A program made the position numbers and the translations under genes. Under the pieces are notes generated by a model. The model was given only the letters and a program-made list of their open reading frames with translations, was not told the origin of the DNA and searched no databases. From assembly GCA_963969365.1 (NCBI GenBank), contig OZ017751.1, positions 2,480,001 to 2,544,000 on the forward strand: DNA of 64,000 nucleotides, in the 5' to 3' direction. The DNA is from Asterochloris sp. CNOR1 (lineage: Eukaryota > Chlorophyta > Trebouxiophyceae > Trebouxiales > Trebouxiaceae). Positions 1 to 11,721 of this stretch are shown here, one piece after another. The first letter of the stretch is position 1. Every line of letters starts with the position of its first letter.

Positions 1-140
1 GCTGCTGGTGGTGTCTCAGAGCCTGCAACTGGCTGGCCAGCAGCGCGAGCGGGAGTGTCAGGATGGGCATCCAGCCCAGCCAGCCAGCGCCCAGCTGCAG
101 CACCACAAGCAGGCAAATGCTGAGGCCCACCATGCTACAG
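1..140 (-). CDS. possible terminal exon of a membrane protein (partial)
   Basis: On the minus strand an acceptor-like GTGGCAG ends at position 141. It is followed by an open frame to the window edge that reads as two hydrophobic stretches (VGLSICLLVVLQLGAGWLGW, then MPILTLPLALLASQ) and a basic tail. This resembles the last helices of a polytopic membrane protein, but no family motif is visible and the gene continues outside the window. A chance open frame in GC-rich DNA cannot be excluded. Confidence 0.25.
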
Positions 141-800
141 CTGCCACGACTCTGGAGGACAGGAGCTCTGATGCTGTGCACAGTGCCCCAGACCAGGCAG
201 GGCAGCCTGAGGGAGGCACCCCAGGGAGCAGACTGCGGAAACGCAGCAAGCGGTCCCATCTGGGAGGCGGGCCACCACGGTGAGTGCCTCAAAAGGCGTG
301 CAGCCAGGCTGTCAGGTGTTTGCCAACACCTGTGTGGGTGAGAGCGGAGCCTCATAGCAGCGTATCACTCTGCCTTGCAACCGTAAGCACATGAGCATCG
401 TGCCTTGCCTGAAGGGGCATGCTGTTGCCAGCATTTGCCAGATGGCATCCTGAGCTAAGCGTTGGCCCTCAGAAGCCACGAAGGTGTGTCTAGGCCTGCC
501 TTTTCTGCCCTGCAGGGCCCAGGCAAGCATCAGTGTGGATGGGCCCATCGACCAGCTGAACCCTGGCTCCCATGTAGATCACGATGCAAAGTCGCCAGCC
601 GTGAACGAGGTTGAAGCTGCCACAGCCCCAGCAGGTCGGTGCTGGCTCGCAGCCAAGCGGTCTCTGTCAAGCACTGATCGACATGCTGCTTCTGGCAGAC
701 GCGCATGCCAAGCCCTTGCCATGTCAAGCCACCCGCTGCCTGCAGCCTTCCTGGCCCTCCACCTGTTCTGCCAGATTCAGATCTCTATCACAAGAAATTC
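141..800. other. non-coding or unresolved stretch upstream of the dehydrogenase
   Basis: Both strands carry open frames here but none has a recognisable motif. The stretch may hold upstream exons of the minus-strand membrane protein together with the promoter and 5' UTR of the dehydrogenase. A plus-strand segment at about 516-633, bounded by a CTGCAG acceptor and a CAG/GT donor, could be a 5' UTR exon. Confidence 0.3.
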
Positions 801-3800
801 ATGAGCACCCTTTTGGCCCCTGCAGCCTTCGTTTCTCCCCAGGCTCTGGTCTTCCCGCCACGGCAGCGCAGCCATATCCGTGACTCCTGGACCACATTGA
901 TGCGCTGGTCCAGGGGGTTCCGCCGCAGTATGGATGACTCTGGAGGGTGAGGCTGCACTGCGTTCATGCGCAGGCAGGCCTTGTCGCATCTTGATGCTGT
1001 CCTTGTGACCTTGTCGAGGGACACATGCTGTCTACAGCGTCTCTGAAGTATTGCTTCAGTGCCTGTAGACGAGTGCTGAGATCGCTTTCCATGTTGGGCT
1101 GCTCTTGCCTCCTACAACAATTTCTGACCACCACTGCAGCACCAATGGGGCCTTGGCCAGCAGCCCCAGTCACTGCAGGATGCCGCACCGCTGCTCTCTG
1201 AATGAGTATTCCGTGTCCTGCTGCAGCACGGTGCTGGAGCGCACAGACAAGGTGGTCGTCTTTGGGGGCGGGTCTTTCGGGACAGCCATGGCTGCTGCCC
1301 TGGCCCGCCAGAGGCGGGAGCTGTCTGTGACGATGGTGCTGCGGGATGCCGCCATCTGCCACGACATCAACCAGCAGCACAAAAACACTCGGTACCTCAC
1401 GGTGAGGGGTGTTACAGCTTTGCTGAGCATTGCCCTGGTGGAAGGCCACAGCAGGCCTGAGCACTTGGGGCGTTCAAGATGGGCTTCTCTGGGACAGATA
1501 CTCAGGTCACAGGTGCTGCAGTATGCTGGCATAGCCCTGCTGCTGCTCTGAAGCAGGGCATTCTGGAGATGATTGCAGCGTCAGGGGATGGCTGCCTGGC
1601 AAGCCAAGGCAGCCTCTCTGCTGCCACCACAAGCCAGTGCCACAGTACTGGGTCACGCTATAAACAGTCTTCAAGACTGCTCATGGTGCCTGACCCAGGT
1701 GCTGGGCTGCTGTGCAGGACTTCAAGCTGCCCACCAACATCACTGCCACCACCAGCCTGGCAGATGCCATCCGGGGAGCCAGTTACGCCGTGCACGCGGT
1801 GCCAGTGCAGCACAGCCGCGAGTTCTTGACGCATGTGAAGGCGAGTGCAGCATTCTGACACGGTCTGTCAGATCTTCAGTGAATGGCTGCCTGGGGCGGA
1901 CCTGAATCGCTGCCTGTGTGGCCGATGTACGTACAGTGCAGCCGCAGAAGTAGCCTGCGTGAAAGGATGCCGCCTGTCTGTCAGCCCCGGGGCGCAGGCG
2001 GCAATTGAGGCCTGCCCACGCTACCCATGGAGGAGGTTGTGACCCACAACCTGCACATCACCCTGTCTCAGGCCTCACAGGTGGCCACTGGGGGATGCCC
2101 ACACTGCCCCTGCAGGAGCTGCTGCCCCATGATGTGCCCATCCTGTCGGTTAGCAAGGGCCTCGAGGTGGGCACCGGCAAGATGATGTCAGAGATCATCC
2201 CAGATGTGCTGGGGCGCAAGCACCCCTGCGCCTTCCTGTCGGGGCCCTCATTTGCCAAAGAGGTCATGAGCCTGCGCCCCACTGGCATCGTGGCAGCCTC
2301 CAAGGTGTGTGCAGGCAGCAGCAACATGTCTTGCCGCATGCTGCTTGCCTGCAGCGAGGCTGATATAGACCCCTCTGCACACGCCTGTCATGCTTGCCTG
2401 GCTCTTGTGCGCGAGCGTGGACAGAGCTTGCAGGACTGCCTGCCCCCCCCCCCCCCCCCCCCAAAGTTGTACCTAGTCTGAGTGGCTCCTCTGCAGAACA
2501 GGTCTTGTCCAAGAGTCACCACCCTGATTCTGTGTGCAACCCTCGTCTTTCTGACTCCGCCCCTGTACCAGTGGTGCAGCACCTGTTCCCCATCATCTTT
2601 GGCGTTTGCCATGCATGCTGGGCCGCTACCCTGGCCCCAAATGTTCTCAGGCGCACCAATGTGCTGCCCCCTGCAGCCGGCCTTGCCCCTGACCCTGTCA
2701 TGGTCCCCCTTCAGCTGCTTCCTGCGGTGCATATAGCTGGCGCGGGAGGTGGCAGCAGCTATGTGCTAGCCCCCTATGCAGACTCTGGCAGGCATGGCTG
2801 CACAGACCTTATCAACAGTGGAAGTTTCCCTTTAGAAAATGCTTTCGCCAGCTCTGCTGCTGGCTGCCTACGCAGGCTGTGGCATGCATGGCAGTACAGC
2901 CCCGAGTCTGCCAGGGTCCATGTTGGCCCCCTGCAACACATGCAGCTGGCAGCAGCTGTTCTGCTAGCCACCTGTGCAGTCTCTGACAGGCTCGCCCTGC
3001 ACAGTCCTTGTCGTCCCAGTGCCTTCGCCGGAGTCGCGCTGCGAAGTCCCCATGCAGGGCATGCAGCCGGCATGCAAGGTGCAGCAGCTGTCTAACAGCA
3101 CATGTGCCTCGCCCACATCTGACCTGGTTTCCCTGCAGGACATACAGCTGGCACGGGAGGTGCAGCAGCTGTTTGCTAGCCGCTTCATGCGCGTCAACAC
3201 CACCACAGATGTGACCGGGGTGGAGATCTGTGGCGCACTGAAAAACGTGCTGGCCATTGCTGCGGGCATTGTTGAGGGGCTCGACCTGGGTCACAACGCC
3301 ATGGCAGCTCTAGTCGCCCAGGTGAGCCACAGTGCAGCGGGCCTCTGGTGTGCAGCTTGCACCCGCCAGCCATAGGAGTGGCCCCTCTGCAGGCGTGCAG
3401 CCAGGCTCTGCCTCGTCTCCAGAGATGCAGGGTCTGAGTATGCTGCATCAGAGTGCTCAATGGCAGGCCTGCTTTCAGCTGCATCTCAGGGCCCCACATT
3501 CTGGGTGCAGGGCTGTGCAGAGATTCGCTGGCTGGCTGACAAGATGGGCGCCAAACCATCCACTGTCGCAGGCCTCTCTGGCTTAGGAGACATCATGCTT
3601 ACCTGCTATGGCAGCTTGTCGCGCAACAGGTGAGATGGGGGCCACTGGCTGAGAGCATGCAGCAGCAGTCTTGCCCAAGTCCGAGTGTCCCAGCACACCT
3701 CTTGAGCCTGATGTCTTCTGGTGCATGTCAACAGCCGCCGTAAGGCAGCTCAGTGCAGCTCAGTTGGTCTGCGCGTGGTCACAGGCAACTAGCATGCTCG

Positions 3801-4112
3801 CTCCGTCATTCGCCTGACAGTTCTCACAGGTGGCTCCGCGCTTGGGTGGCAACTCAGTGTTGGATGCCTGTTCTGTTCTGCAGATCTGTGGGGGTGCGGC
3901 TGGGTGAGGGTGAGGCACTGAAGGACATCCTGGCCAGCAGCCAGCAGGTCGCAGAGGGTGTGCCCACTGCTGGCGTGGTGGTCAGCCTTGCCAGAAAATT
4001 CAAAGTGAACCTGCCCGTCCTGACAGCCACGGCACAAGTGCTGGATGGGCACTTGACAGCCAAGGAAGCTGTCTTTGAGATAATGAATCTGCCACAGATC
4101 AATGAGTCGTGA
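801..4112 (+). CDS. GPDH: NAD-dependent glycerol-3-phosphate dehydrogenase, probably plastidial
   Basis: This enzyme reduces dihydroxyacetone phosphate to glycerol-3-phosphate with NADH, supplying glycerolipid and osmotic glycerol synthesis. Seven exons join in phase: 801-946, 1227-1401, 1718-1840, 2116-2304, 3139-3321, 3511-3629 and 3884-4112, giving 387 residues. The start ATG at 801 opens a Ser/Ala/Arg-rich leader with no acidic residue in its first 25 residues, typical of a plastid transit peptide. The Rossmann motif GGGSFG is at about residues 62-67. The substrate-site sequence SVSKGLEVG contains Lys162, and CGALKN contains the catalytic Lys246. The C-terminal domain carries [12 protein letters not shown] and [14 protein letters not shown]. 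The second intron after the Rossmann region starts with GC (1841). The N-terminal SerB-like phosphatase domain that I recall from some Chlamydomonas homologues is absent. Transcription converges on the LSD1-like gene. Confidence 0.9.
2443..2462 (+). repeat. 20-nt poly-C tract in a dehydrogenase intron
   Basis: An uninterrupted run of twenty C lies in the long intron between the exons at 2116-2304 and 3139-3321. It is a mutation-prone homopolymer, and its exact length is uncertain on most sequencing platforms. Confidence 0.95.
2728..3137 (+). repeat. decayed copies of the 3139 exon edge inside the preceding intron
   Basis: The true exon at 3139 starts after CCCTGCAG with GACATACAGCTGGCACGG and runs on to GCAGCAGCTGTTTGCTAGCC. 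The intron before it holds degraded copies at about 2729-2770 (AGCTGGCGCGGGAGGTGGCA, then CTAGCC), about 2940-2975 (ending CTGCTAGCC) and about 3058-3100 (GCAAGGTGCAGCAGCTGTCT). Each is preceded by a pyrimidine-rich or TGCAG-like stretch, as if acceptor plus exon start had been duplicated in tandem and then decayed. Confidence 0.8.
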
Positions 4113-4672
4113 TGGTGTTGGTCCAGTTCCAACAATTTTGAAGTATCAGCCGATGTCCCACTTCCTGCTCAGCGTGGCCAAGCAATAGCGGCTGTGGTCC
4201 CATGTCACTCCAGTTTTGGCACTCATGCGGTGCCGCAACAATTTTGAAAGCTAGCAAAGGTGTTGTGGTAGTGATCTCTGCGTGTGTAGCTGTGTGTCCG
4301 CACTGAAAGTTTTAACTTAAGCATCATGAGTTCATACTGTTGATACAACAGCTGGGCGTGAGCAACAACGGTGGCAGGGCGTCTCTTATTGCCTGATGCC
4401 ATGCTGAGAGGCGGCTGGGGGACCATCGTTCGAAGCAACTCCAACAACAAAATCAGGCACCTGCAGCCATACACATCCCACTCAGATCTTGCTGCCCAGG
4501 CACCATTGTGTGCCTTTCTCAGCAAGCACTCCTGAGGAGACGATGCCAGTGAAGACGAGCTGGCAATGAAGCAGGCAGTTCTGCCGCGGCTCAGCAAGGC
4601 CACAAAATTGTAACTTGCCCAGAGAGAGAGGGCACCACAGAGCAACAAGCACCTGGCAAGAGCACCTGGCAG
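4113..4672. other. convergent 3' region between dehydrogenase and LSD1-like gene
   Basis: No coding exon is recognisable. The stretch probably holds the two facing 3' UTRs. A TGTAA motif, the usual chlorophyte polyadenylation signal, lies at 4609-4613 on the plus strand, but it is far from the dehydrogenase stop at 4112. Confidence 0.4.
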
Positions 4673-5798
4673 TCAGCCGTGGGCACTGCGCAACGACTGC
4701 GATAGACCAGACTGACGCAGCATGCACACCCGTGATGCAGTATCTGCTGTGTTTGCAGCCTTGCCGCACATGCAGCGGGCCAGCAGCAGGGCTGCAATGA
4801 GCTTCCAAGGTGCGCAGCCATGCAGCTCAGGCATGCGGCTGACCTCGTTGCCATCCTCATCCACAGCACTGGGGTTCACAATGACCACTGTCTTATTGGG
4901 CTTGTGCCCTGTGGTCTGCGGGCCGCCCTGTTGTCGGGACCCCTGCCCTCCGCCCTCCGCGCTGACGGGGGTGACGGTGTTGCAGACCGCACACTTGACG
5001 GAGGCCGCCCCGTGCGCGTACATCAGCGTGATGCGGCAGCAGCTGCAGACAAGGTGACCTACCTGGTTGGCCTGCATGCAGCGGGCAGGGGCGACGCTCA
5101 GTGGTGGCTAACAGCTGAGCAGACTAGTGCTTGGCGTGCAGTAGGCATAGTGAGCCAGCAGACACTTGCAGGCAGCAGGCCATTGCGCTCAGGCCAGAGT
5201 GCAGTGCAGAGCATCAAGTCTTAAGCCATCTGCAGCTGGCAAGCCATGCCGATGTCTAGTGAGTGGGGCTCACCGCCATGGCACAGTTGATGGTGCCGCA
5301 CAGCGAGCACTGAACCTGGCTGGCACCACGAGGATACATGAGGACCACCCGACAGGTGCTGTTGTTACAGACCAGTTGTGCAGCCTCATTGCCTGCAGCA
5401 GCACGACACCAGGCCTCGCGCCTCACAAGCTGCTGCCAACATGCCAGCAGATGCCATACAATGGAAGGCTTGCTGCTCACCTCCATGCAATGGCACTGCT
5501 GTGATGTCCCCGCAGCGGGCACATCTTACGTTGGAGGCTCCCTGCATTACAGCCTGCTTCATCTAGCTGTCTCGTGAGTCAAGTGCAGCATTCCAAAGCT
5601 TATAGGCCAGCTGACCTGGGGATAGAGGAGCAAGGTGGAGCAGTGCGCACAAACAATATTGCTCTGAGGACCTGCAGGCACTTTCAAATAAGCGAGCTGC
5701 AAATCAAGGAGGGGGTTCTGCTTCTGCATGCTACCTTGTTGAGGACCAAGAGGGCCAACAGGCCTGTGCTGATAGGGCCCCGCCATGTGGCCGTTCAT
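4673..5798 (-). CDS. LSD1-like (LOL) zinc-finger protein with three LSD1 fingers
   Basis: LSD1/LOL proteins are small plant-lineage regulators of cell death and stress responses that act in the nucleus and cytosol. Minus-strand exons run from the ATG at 5798. The first exon ends at a CCCCAG/GTCAGC donor; the next are 5481-5541, 5274-5392 and 4673-5071, and their phases fit. The three fingers are [18 protein letters not shown]...CARC (about residues 26-50), [20 protein letters not shown]...CSLC, and [18 protein letters not shown]...CAVC, the CxxCRxxLxYxxGAxxVxCxxC pattern. The tail carries [19 protein letters not shown], close to the conserved LOL C-terminus. A 63-nt in-frame segment of the first exon could be a short intron. 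The last 40 or so residues before the stop look unlike the family, so the true C-terminus may lie at an unrecognised splice near GAG/GTCAGC. Confidence 0.88.
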
Positions 5799-6555
5799 CA
5801 GGGCGCAGCTGAAGCAAGCAAGGCTTCAGGGCTCCCCAAAACTGTCAGAACAGCCTTGATCACGTCTTTGCTGAGGCAGCTTCCGTACTTGGAGGGCAAC
5901 CGCACAAATGCCTCAATCCTGGTTCCTTTGTTGACGCTTTGCTGAGAAGCAAACTGCCTTGACACTTAGCAAAGCTGAGAAAGAAAGAACGATAACCTGA
6001 GCTAGGGCTTAGGGGCTTTCCAGCCAGATAACAGCAACAGTGCTGCCAGCTGAGCTGTTGCAACTTGAGCCCAAAAGTCTCCAAGGGTGCTGTATTGGGA
6101 GGTTGGGCCAGGTCTGTAACCACCATTGTGACGACATCCCAGATGGCCTCCACTGCAGCATTTTGGCACAAAAGAAAGATGGTAATGAAAGCAGCAGTGC
6201 AGGCACACCTGATCAGTATCGCATGCCATCATGTGCATGTTGTGCCAACCATGCATGGAGCCAGATTGGCATGAATGTGGGATGGCAAATTTCACCATTG
6301 CAACAAGGTCAGCCAGGCATGGCCACACCACAGGCCTGGCAACTCCACAGCCAGATGGCGCATGACCCTTGAGCCTGGCTGGGGCTCATTGGCATGAATT
6401 AGGTGATTGGTCAAAAGGTTGTCCTGCTGCACCCTCAAGCAGTCAAGCTCAAACCAGCACTTCAAACCAGCTGTGCAATACTGCAGCCAGCTGTTGGGTG
6501 CAGACACCTCCCGTTTCATGACCTCAGCTGATTGGCAAAGGGTACTTTCTGCCCC
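5799..6555. other. divergent intergenic region, LSD1-like gene / amidase
   Basis: About 760 bases separate the LSD1-like start (5798, minus) from the amidase start (6556, plus). No motif-bearing frame was found. It presumably contains both promoters and 5' UTRs, but I could not identify a TATA box or initiator with confidence. Confidence 0.4.
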
Positions 6556-9500
6556 ATGAAAGGTATGAAAGGCGTTGCCAGCTTGTTTCCCACTGGGACG
6601 CTCAGCTTGACGCCAACTGTGCCCCTTTCATCACTGCAGGCTGTATCCTGCTCTGGCTGGTGGCACACTGCTGCGTCACATATGCCCAGGTGGTTCCAGT
6701 CTTCTTGCCTGCCGGCCTCAGCGCAGACAGCTCCCTGGCAGACCTGACAGCTACTGAGGCTGTGAAGCAGCTTTGCAGCAAGAATTGCACTGCTGTTCAG
6801 TATGCCACAGCGCTGCTCCAGAGGACATCGGAGTGGCAGTGCCTCAATGCAGTCTCTGCCGCCAATGTGACCCAGGCAAGTCCAGGAGCCGCTCTTCTGC
6901 ATCAAGCATCACGCCACCTCACGATATGATCTAGCTTGTCATGCGAGAGGAGGTACTGCAATCCTGTACAATCTAGACACCATCCGACACCAGCCTGTTG
7001 TGCGCGGGACATGCAGCTGCCCAGCAGTGGGGAGTGCTGATCATTGCGTGACAGAAAGTCGTCATGATGCTTGGATAGCTAAGTCCTGGCTCACCTCGTC
7101 TGAACAGCCGAGACGCTTCCAGCCATGGCCAAGCTGCTGTCTTTGATTAGAATTGTCTAAGCCCACACCCTGCGTGTATGTGCTGGCCTGGGCAGAGGCG
7201 CACACTGCACGAAATGCTGCATCCATGCCAGATTGCATGGCCCATGAGCTGCAGCATGATTGCCAGCCCCCCACAGCTTGCACGCATGTAGGTCCTGGAA
7301 GAGGCACAGGCCGTGGACGACAGGATGGCAGCTGGGGAGGACGTGGGCCCCCTCTGTGGGCTGGGCGTTGTGGTGAAGGACCTCTTTGATGTTGCAGGCT
7401 ACTCCACAGTAGCCGGCACCCCTGCTCTCATAGGTGCGAGAGGGGGGCTAGGACGCAATGTCTTTTCGTGCTAGGGGGCCATTCTGCTCTCAAAGGTTCT
7501 CATGCAGCAGGCAGGACATCTCCTGAACAGTAGATTTATGTGAAGCATGGGCTGCTTGTAGACAGCGGCTGGGAGTCATTCCTTTACAAGTCAGCAGCAC
7601 AGCATGCTGGGGCAGCGCTTGCGCCAGATTGCCAGGATGTGGCAATGTAGTTGCACGTAGACTACAGAGGCACAAAAGGCGACGGCTGACTTGGCCTCTG
7701 CTTGTTCTTCCCGTCCTCTTCCTTGGCCTCCTGTTTTTTTTTCCTTGCCTTTCATGTCCTGGGGCTCAGCTTACGCTCCATTGTGAATCCAGCAAAACAA
7801 CAAATCGAGCTGACAAATGCCACACTGATTGCGTTTGTGAATTCCCTGCAGACAACCGGCCTCAAAACAGCTCCATCATCATTGACCGCTTCAGGGCTGC
7901 TGGTGGCGTGATCCTTGTCAAGACCAGGATGCATGAGCTGGCTTATGGTGGGCCTGGTTGACTGGATGCCAATGCTCCTGGTCACCCTCATCGGCTGCTA
8001 CTGCTGCCAAATGTCTGCATAAGGTGTTACTGTTGGCCTCCCCGCCCCACGCCTGCACAAGACTGTCTGGGCGCAAAGGTGTTCAGTATCACAGTATGGC
8101 AACAGCTCTGCACCCCCAGTTTAGTGCTGCACCTTTGCACTTTGTATCCAGGCAACATTATATGTGCACCTTCACAGCTCCCCCTCAGCATCCCCCCTTC
8201 TGTACGGCAATACCTCAACACCAGCAGAGCACCTGCTCGTGTCAAAGGGTGCATGACTTTGGTACAAGTGTGCCCGCAACACAACAGCATGTTGCGGCTT
8301 TCATCACCCAGCAATGTCAGCCTGCAGGTATCACGTCCATCAACCCCTTCTTTGGTCCTGTCAGCAACCCTTACAACACCACCATGCACACTGGAGGTGG
8401 GGTGGTCTCTACTCTACTTCATTGCTGTCCAAACGCAGCTCTAGGCATGCCATTCTGCGTCCATCCATACCTTATATGGCTGTGAGCAGTTTCAACTCCT
8501 GCAGGCAGTAGTGGCGGCACTGCGGCCCTTGTGGCTGCGCGTGCTGCCCCAGCAGGCTTCTGCTCTGACACAGGCGGGAGCTGCCGCATCCCTGGCTCCA
8601 TGACGGGCACCGTTGGTGAGCGATTTGGCAGTGGCGGGCTGCTTGCAAAAGAGACTGCTACAGCACCAGTGGGCAGCACTGATGCAGCTGCCAGGTTCTG
8701 TTGACTTGGCAGCCCCAGGCTGAAAGGTGCTGCCCCTGGATGTGCAGGGTTTCGCCCAAGCAAGCCCAACACAGGAGCCTGCTGGGACGCAGGAGCAGGC
8801 ATCCTTCCTCTTTCGAGCACACGGGACACACCTGGTGAGCCTGCGTCAGGGCTTGTGAGAGCTTCCTGCTTCTTTTACAGACCCTGCTGCTGCCCAATCC
8901 CTCAGCCTCCCCAGGTCTTGCCCACCCCAAACTGTCAGGGAGCTCGTGTTTTCACGCCGTGTGGTGGCATCATTGCTTGCGAAGGGGGCAGGCATTGCTG
9001 TGCCAGTCTCATGGAGGCAGCCCAGAGCCCCAAGAGCTGTGCGTCTGTGCAGCAGATGTTCAACACTGGTTGCAAGCTCTGTGTCAGCTTCAAGTCTACA
9101 GGCTGAAGGAGGAAGACGGCAGGCTAGCTGTGCACCACTATGGCTGCAGTCTGGGGTTTCCAGCTCTGAGTTCACTGCAGGCATCATCACCCGCAGCGTG
9201 GCCGACGTGATACTGTTCAATGAGATTCTGAGCGCCTGCAACACCAGGGCAGCCCCGGTGGAGGTGGAGGGCCTCAGGCTGGGATACCCAACCAACTTCT
9301 GGAATGACACAGCGAGTGAGGTCAGCACACCTGAGCTGCTGGCTGCAATACGCCTGCTGCTGAACGGACAGACCCAGCCTCTCGGGCTCTCACCGGTTAG
9401 CAGACGATACTGCCCTTGAGGTCCCACCCTATGGCATGGGGAGCAATGAGCTTGCTGCCGCTGCTGCTGCTGCTCTGTGTTGATGTCTTGCACCAGGTGA

Positions 9501-11643
9501 CTGCTCTCAATGCTCAGCATGCAGAACATGGTGGCCAGTGAGCCTGCTGCTGAGCATGCTGCATAATGCTAAAAAAAGCGGATCCTCCCGTCAACTGATG
9601 CTTGGGCCATGCCACTTGATCCCCAGCGCTGTCTCCTGCAGCAAGTTGAGAGGGGCTCATCCCCTCAAGAGATGCACAGCAGCTCGCCAGCACCCAGAAG
9701 TGCTGGCCGTGTGGTGTACTGCAGACCATTGAAACGTTTGCAATGGCAATGGCAGCATTGGAGGAGGCTGGCGCTGAGCTTGTCCCCTTTGATGCCACCA
9801 TGCTGGTGACCGCAGTCAACACCTTGGCTCCAGACATTGCTCTGTACAGCATGGAGATGGGCAGGGAACTCAGCAGGTGAGCTTGCAGGAGCTTGCTGTA
9901 CAGGGCAGTGCAGGGAGGCATCATTCTGCACCCACCACCATTTTGTGGCTGGTGGCCAGTAAGGTGCCTAGCATCCTTTGAAATTGCCTTGAGGGTGCCA
10001 TCGTGAGCAGTCTGCTCTGGAAAACATTTGAAACATGGTTGCAGGTACTTTTGGAGCCACCAGCAAAATATAAGCTTCTACGAGGTGGCGCGCCAGATCG
10101 TCTCCCCAATCTTGCACAGCACGGTGCAGACAAACATCATTCAAAAGGACCTTGACGCCTACCCATCCCATCAGGACTACATCAATCTGTTTCAAACATG
10201 TGAGGCAGAGCACCCACAGGCCGGCGATGCACTGAGGTCTCGGCAGAGCATTTGCCAGCCGAAGGGCCCTCAACATGTGCAAAAAGGCTTCAGGGGGTAG
10301 ACGTTGGTGTTTATTTCGTGTCTAACAGCCTCGGGACTGAGGTCTTCATTTTGCATCATTGTCACACAGTGCTGCTGCCTCAGAACACTCCACAGCCAGC
10401 AAAGTGCAGGTGCAGGCAGCTTAGCCAAAACACCAGAGCTCTGTTCAAAGGCATTTGTGGGGTGTCATCTGTTTGCGCACAAGGCAGCCATCTGTAAGTG
10501 TACCTGCGTGCCACACCAATGCGCACAGCGCAGCTGACAGCCCTGCGCTGAATATGCAGATCGCCCTATGCTCCAGGAGTTGTACGATGCCATGTATGAC
10601 CAGAACGATGTGGACGTCATTGTGATTCCATCGACTGTGCTGCCCAGCCGCCCCATTGGCAGCACAGAGCCCTACACCCTGTACAACGGCAGGTTTCTCA
10701 ATGCCAGGGACTTGTACCGCAAAGCGGGCTATGTCGAGGCTATCGTAGGCAAGTCACCTGCCTAGCCTTCGGCCTTTGGCCCTCTAGTGTACGTGGCAGC
10801 TGGTCCTGCTCATGAAGGCATGTGCAGCCGCAAGAGATAGCTGTGAGAGCCTGTCAACCTCAGCTGTATGCCATGCTCCCAGGGCGGCCTGCTCGAGAAC
10901 AGCGGACCAGTTGCAACAGCCTCTTTGAGCGCCTGCATGAAGCCTCGCCATGCAAGCTGAAGCTCTAGCAGACTGGACTGGACAGGCACAGTAACCAGGC
11001 CTGCTGCTCAACCCTGGTGACAGCATGCAACAGAAGCAGCATGCACCAGGACCATGTCTGGCCATTGTGCACTGGTGCATCGCAGGTGGAAATGGATTGT
11101 CTGTGCCTGCTGGGATGACGTCAGGTCCCTCACCAATGCCCATTGGCATCCAGTTCCAGTCTCGCATAGGTAGGTGTATGTGCACTGCATGCAGTCAACC
11201 AGTCGAGACGTACTGGCACTCCTCTGCAAGCAGCCAGTCGGCCATAGTTGTTGCTCCGCCGCACTTACAAGTCTTTTGTGGGAATGAATTGCCGTTGCTG
11301 TGCAGCAGATGCCCTTGCCACACTATGCTGCCATCACCTTTTTCCTTATCCTGCAGGTGATGATGCACGCCTTCTTGCTGTGGCAGCCGCGCTGGAGCAA
11401 TATCTGCCAGAGACCCCTCCACCTCCACCTCCATCATGCACCGGCTGCAGCCCAGTTGCAACAGTCCAGCCTGTGACCTTCAATGGCACAGGCATGCCCA
11501 GCCCTGGGCAGACCACTAGCGTCTACACTTTCTCATTTGATGGCGAGTGTCCCATGAAGCAGCAGATGGCAAGCAACGCTGTTGCAGCCTCAGAGTTGCT
11601 GCTGAACACATGCTCAAGCCTCCCTAGCACGCTGCAGTCCTAA
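6556..11643 (+). CDS. amidase-signature family hydrolase with signal peptide
   Basis: Amidase-signature enzymes hydrolyse carboxamides with a Lys-Ser-Ser triad. Thirteen exons join in phase to 609 residues: 6556-6562, 6640-6875, 7292-7433, 7852-7947, 8328-8396, 8505-8615, 8748-8834, 9181-9395, 9725-9876, 10045-10199, 10560-10748, 11086-11169 and 11357-11643. The 7-nt first coding exon supplies Met-Lys, and the next exon adds GCILLWLVAHCCVTYAQ, together a good secretory signal. The triad is visible: Lys110 in GLGVVVKDLFDVAGY, Ser185 in GSSGGTAAL, and Ser209 in SDTGGSCRIPG, with the usual 24-residue Ser-Ser spacing. Later motifs are STRDTPGIITRSVADV and SVPAGMTSG...PIGIQF. The C-terminus adds a Pro-rich, Cys-containing segment (PETPPPPPPSCTGC) not typical of the core. 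Introns at 6876 and 10749 begin with GC. The substrate is unknown; a secretory or vacuolar location is inferred. Confidence 0.9.
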
Positions 11644-11721
11644 TGGCTGGTCAGTCGATCTCAATTCAGCATGTCAGTCTTGCAAACTTTGACTTCCTGG
11701 GCATGGGAAGAAGTAAAGTGA

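Noticed and set aside
2443-2462. Poly-C tract as a C-quadruplex/i-motif regulatory element
   Set aside because: It is a simple homopolymer deep in an intron with no flanking conserved signal, so a regulatory role is not supported.
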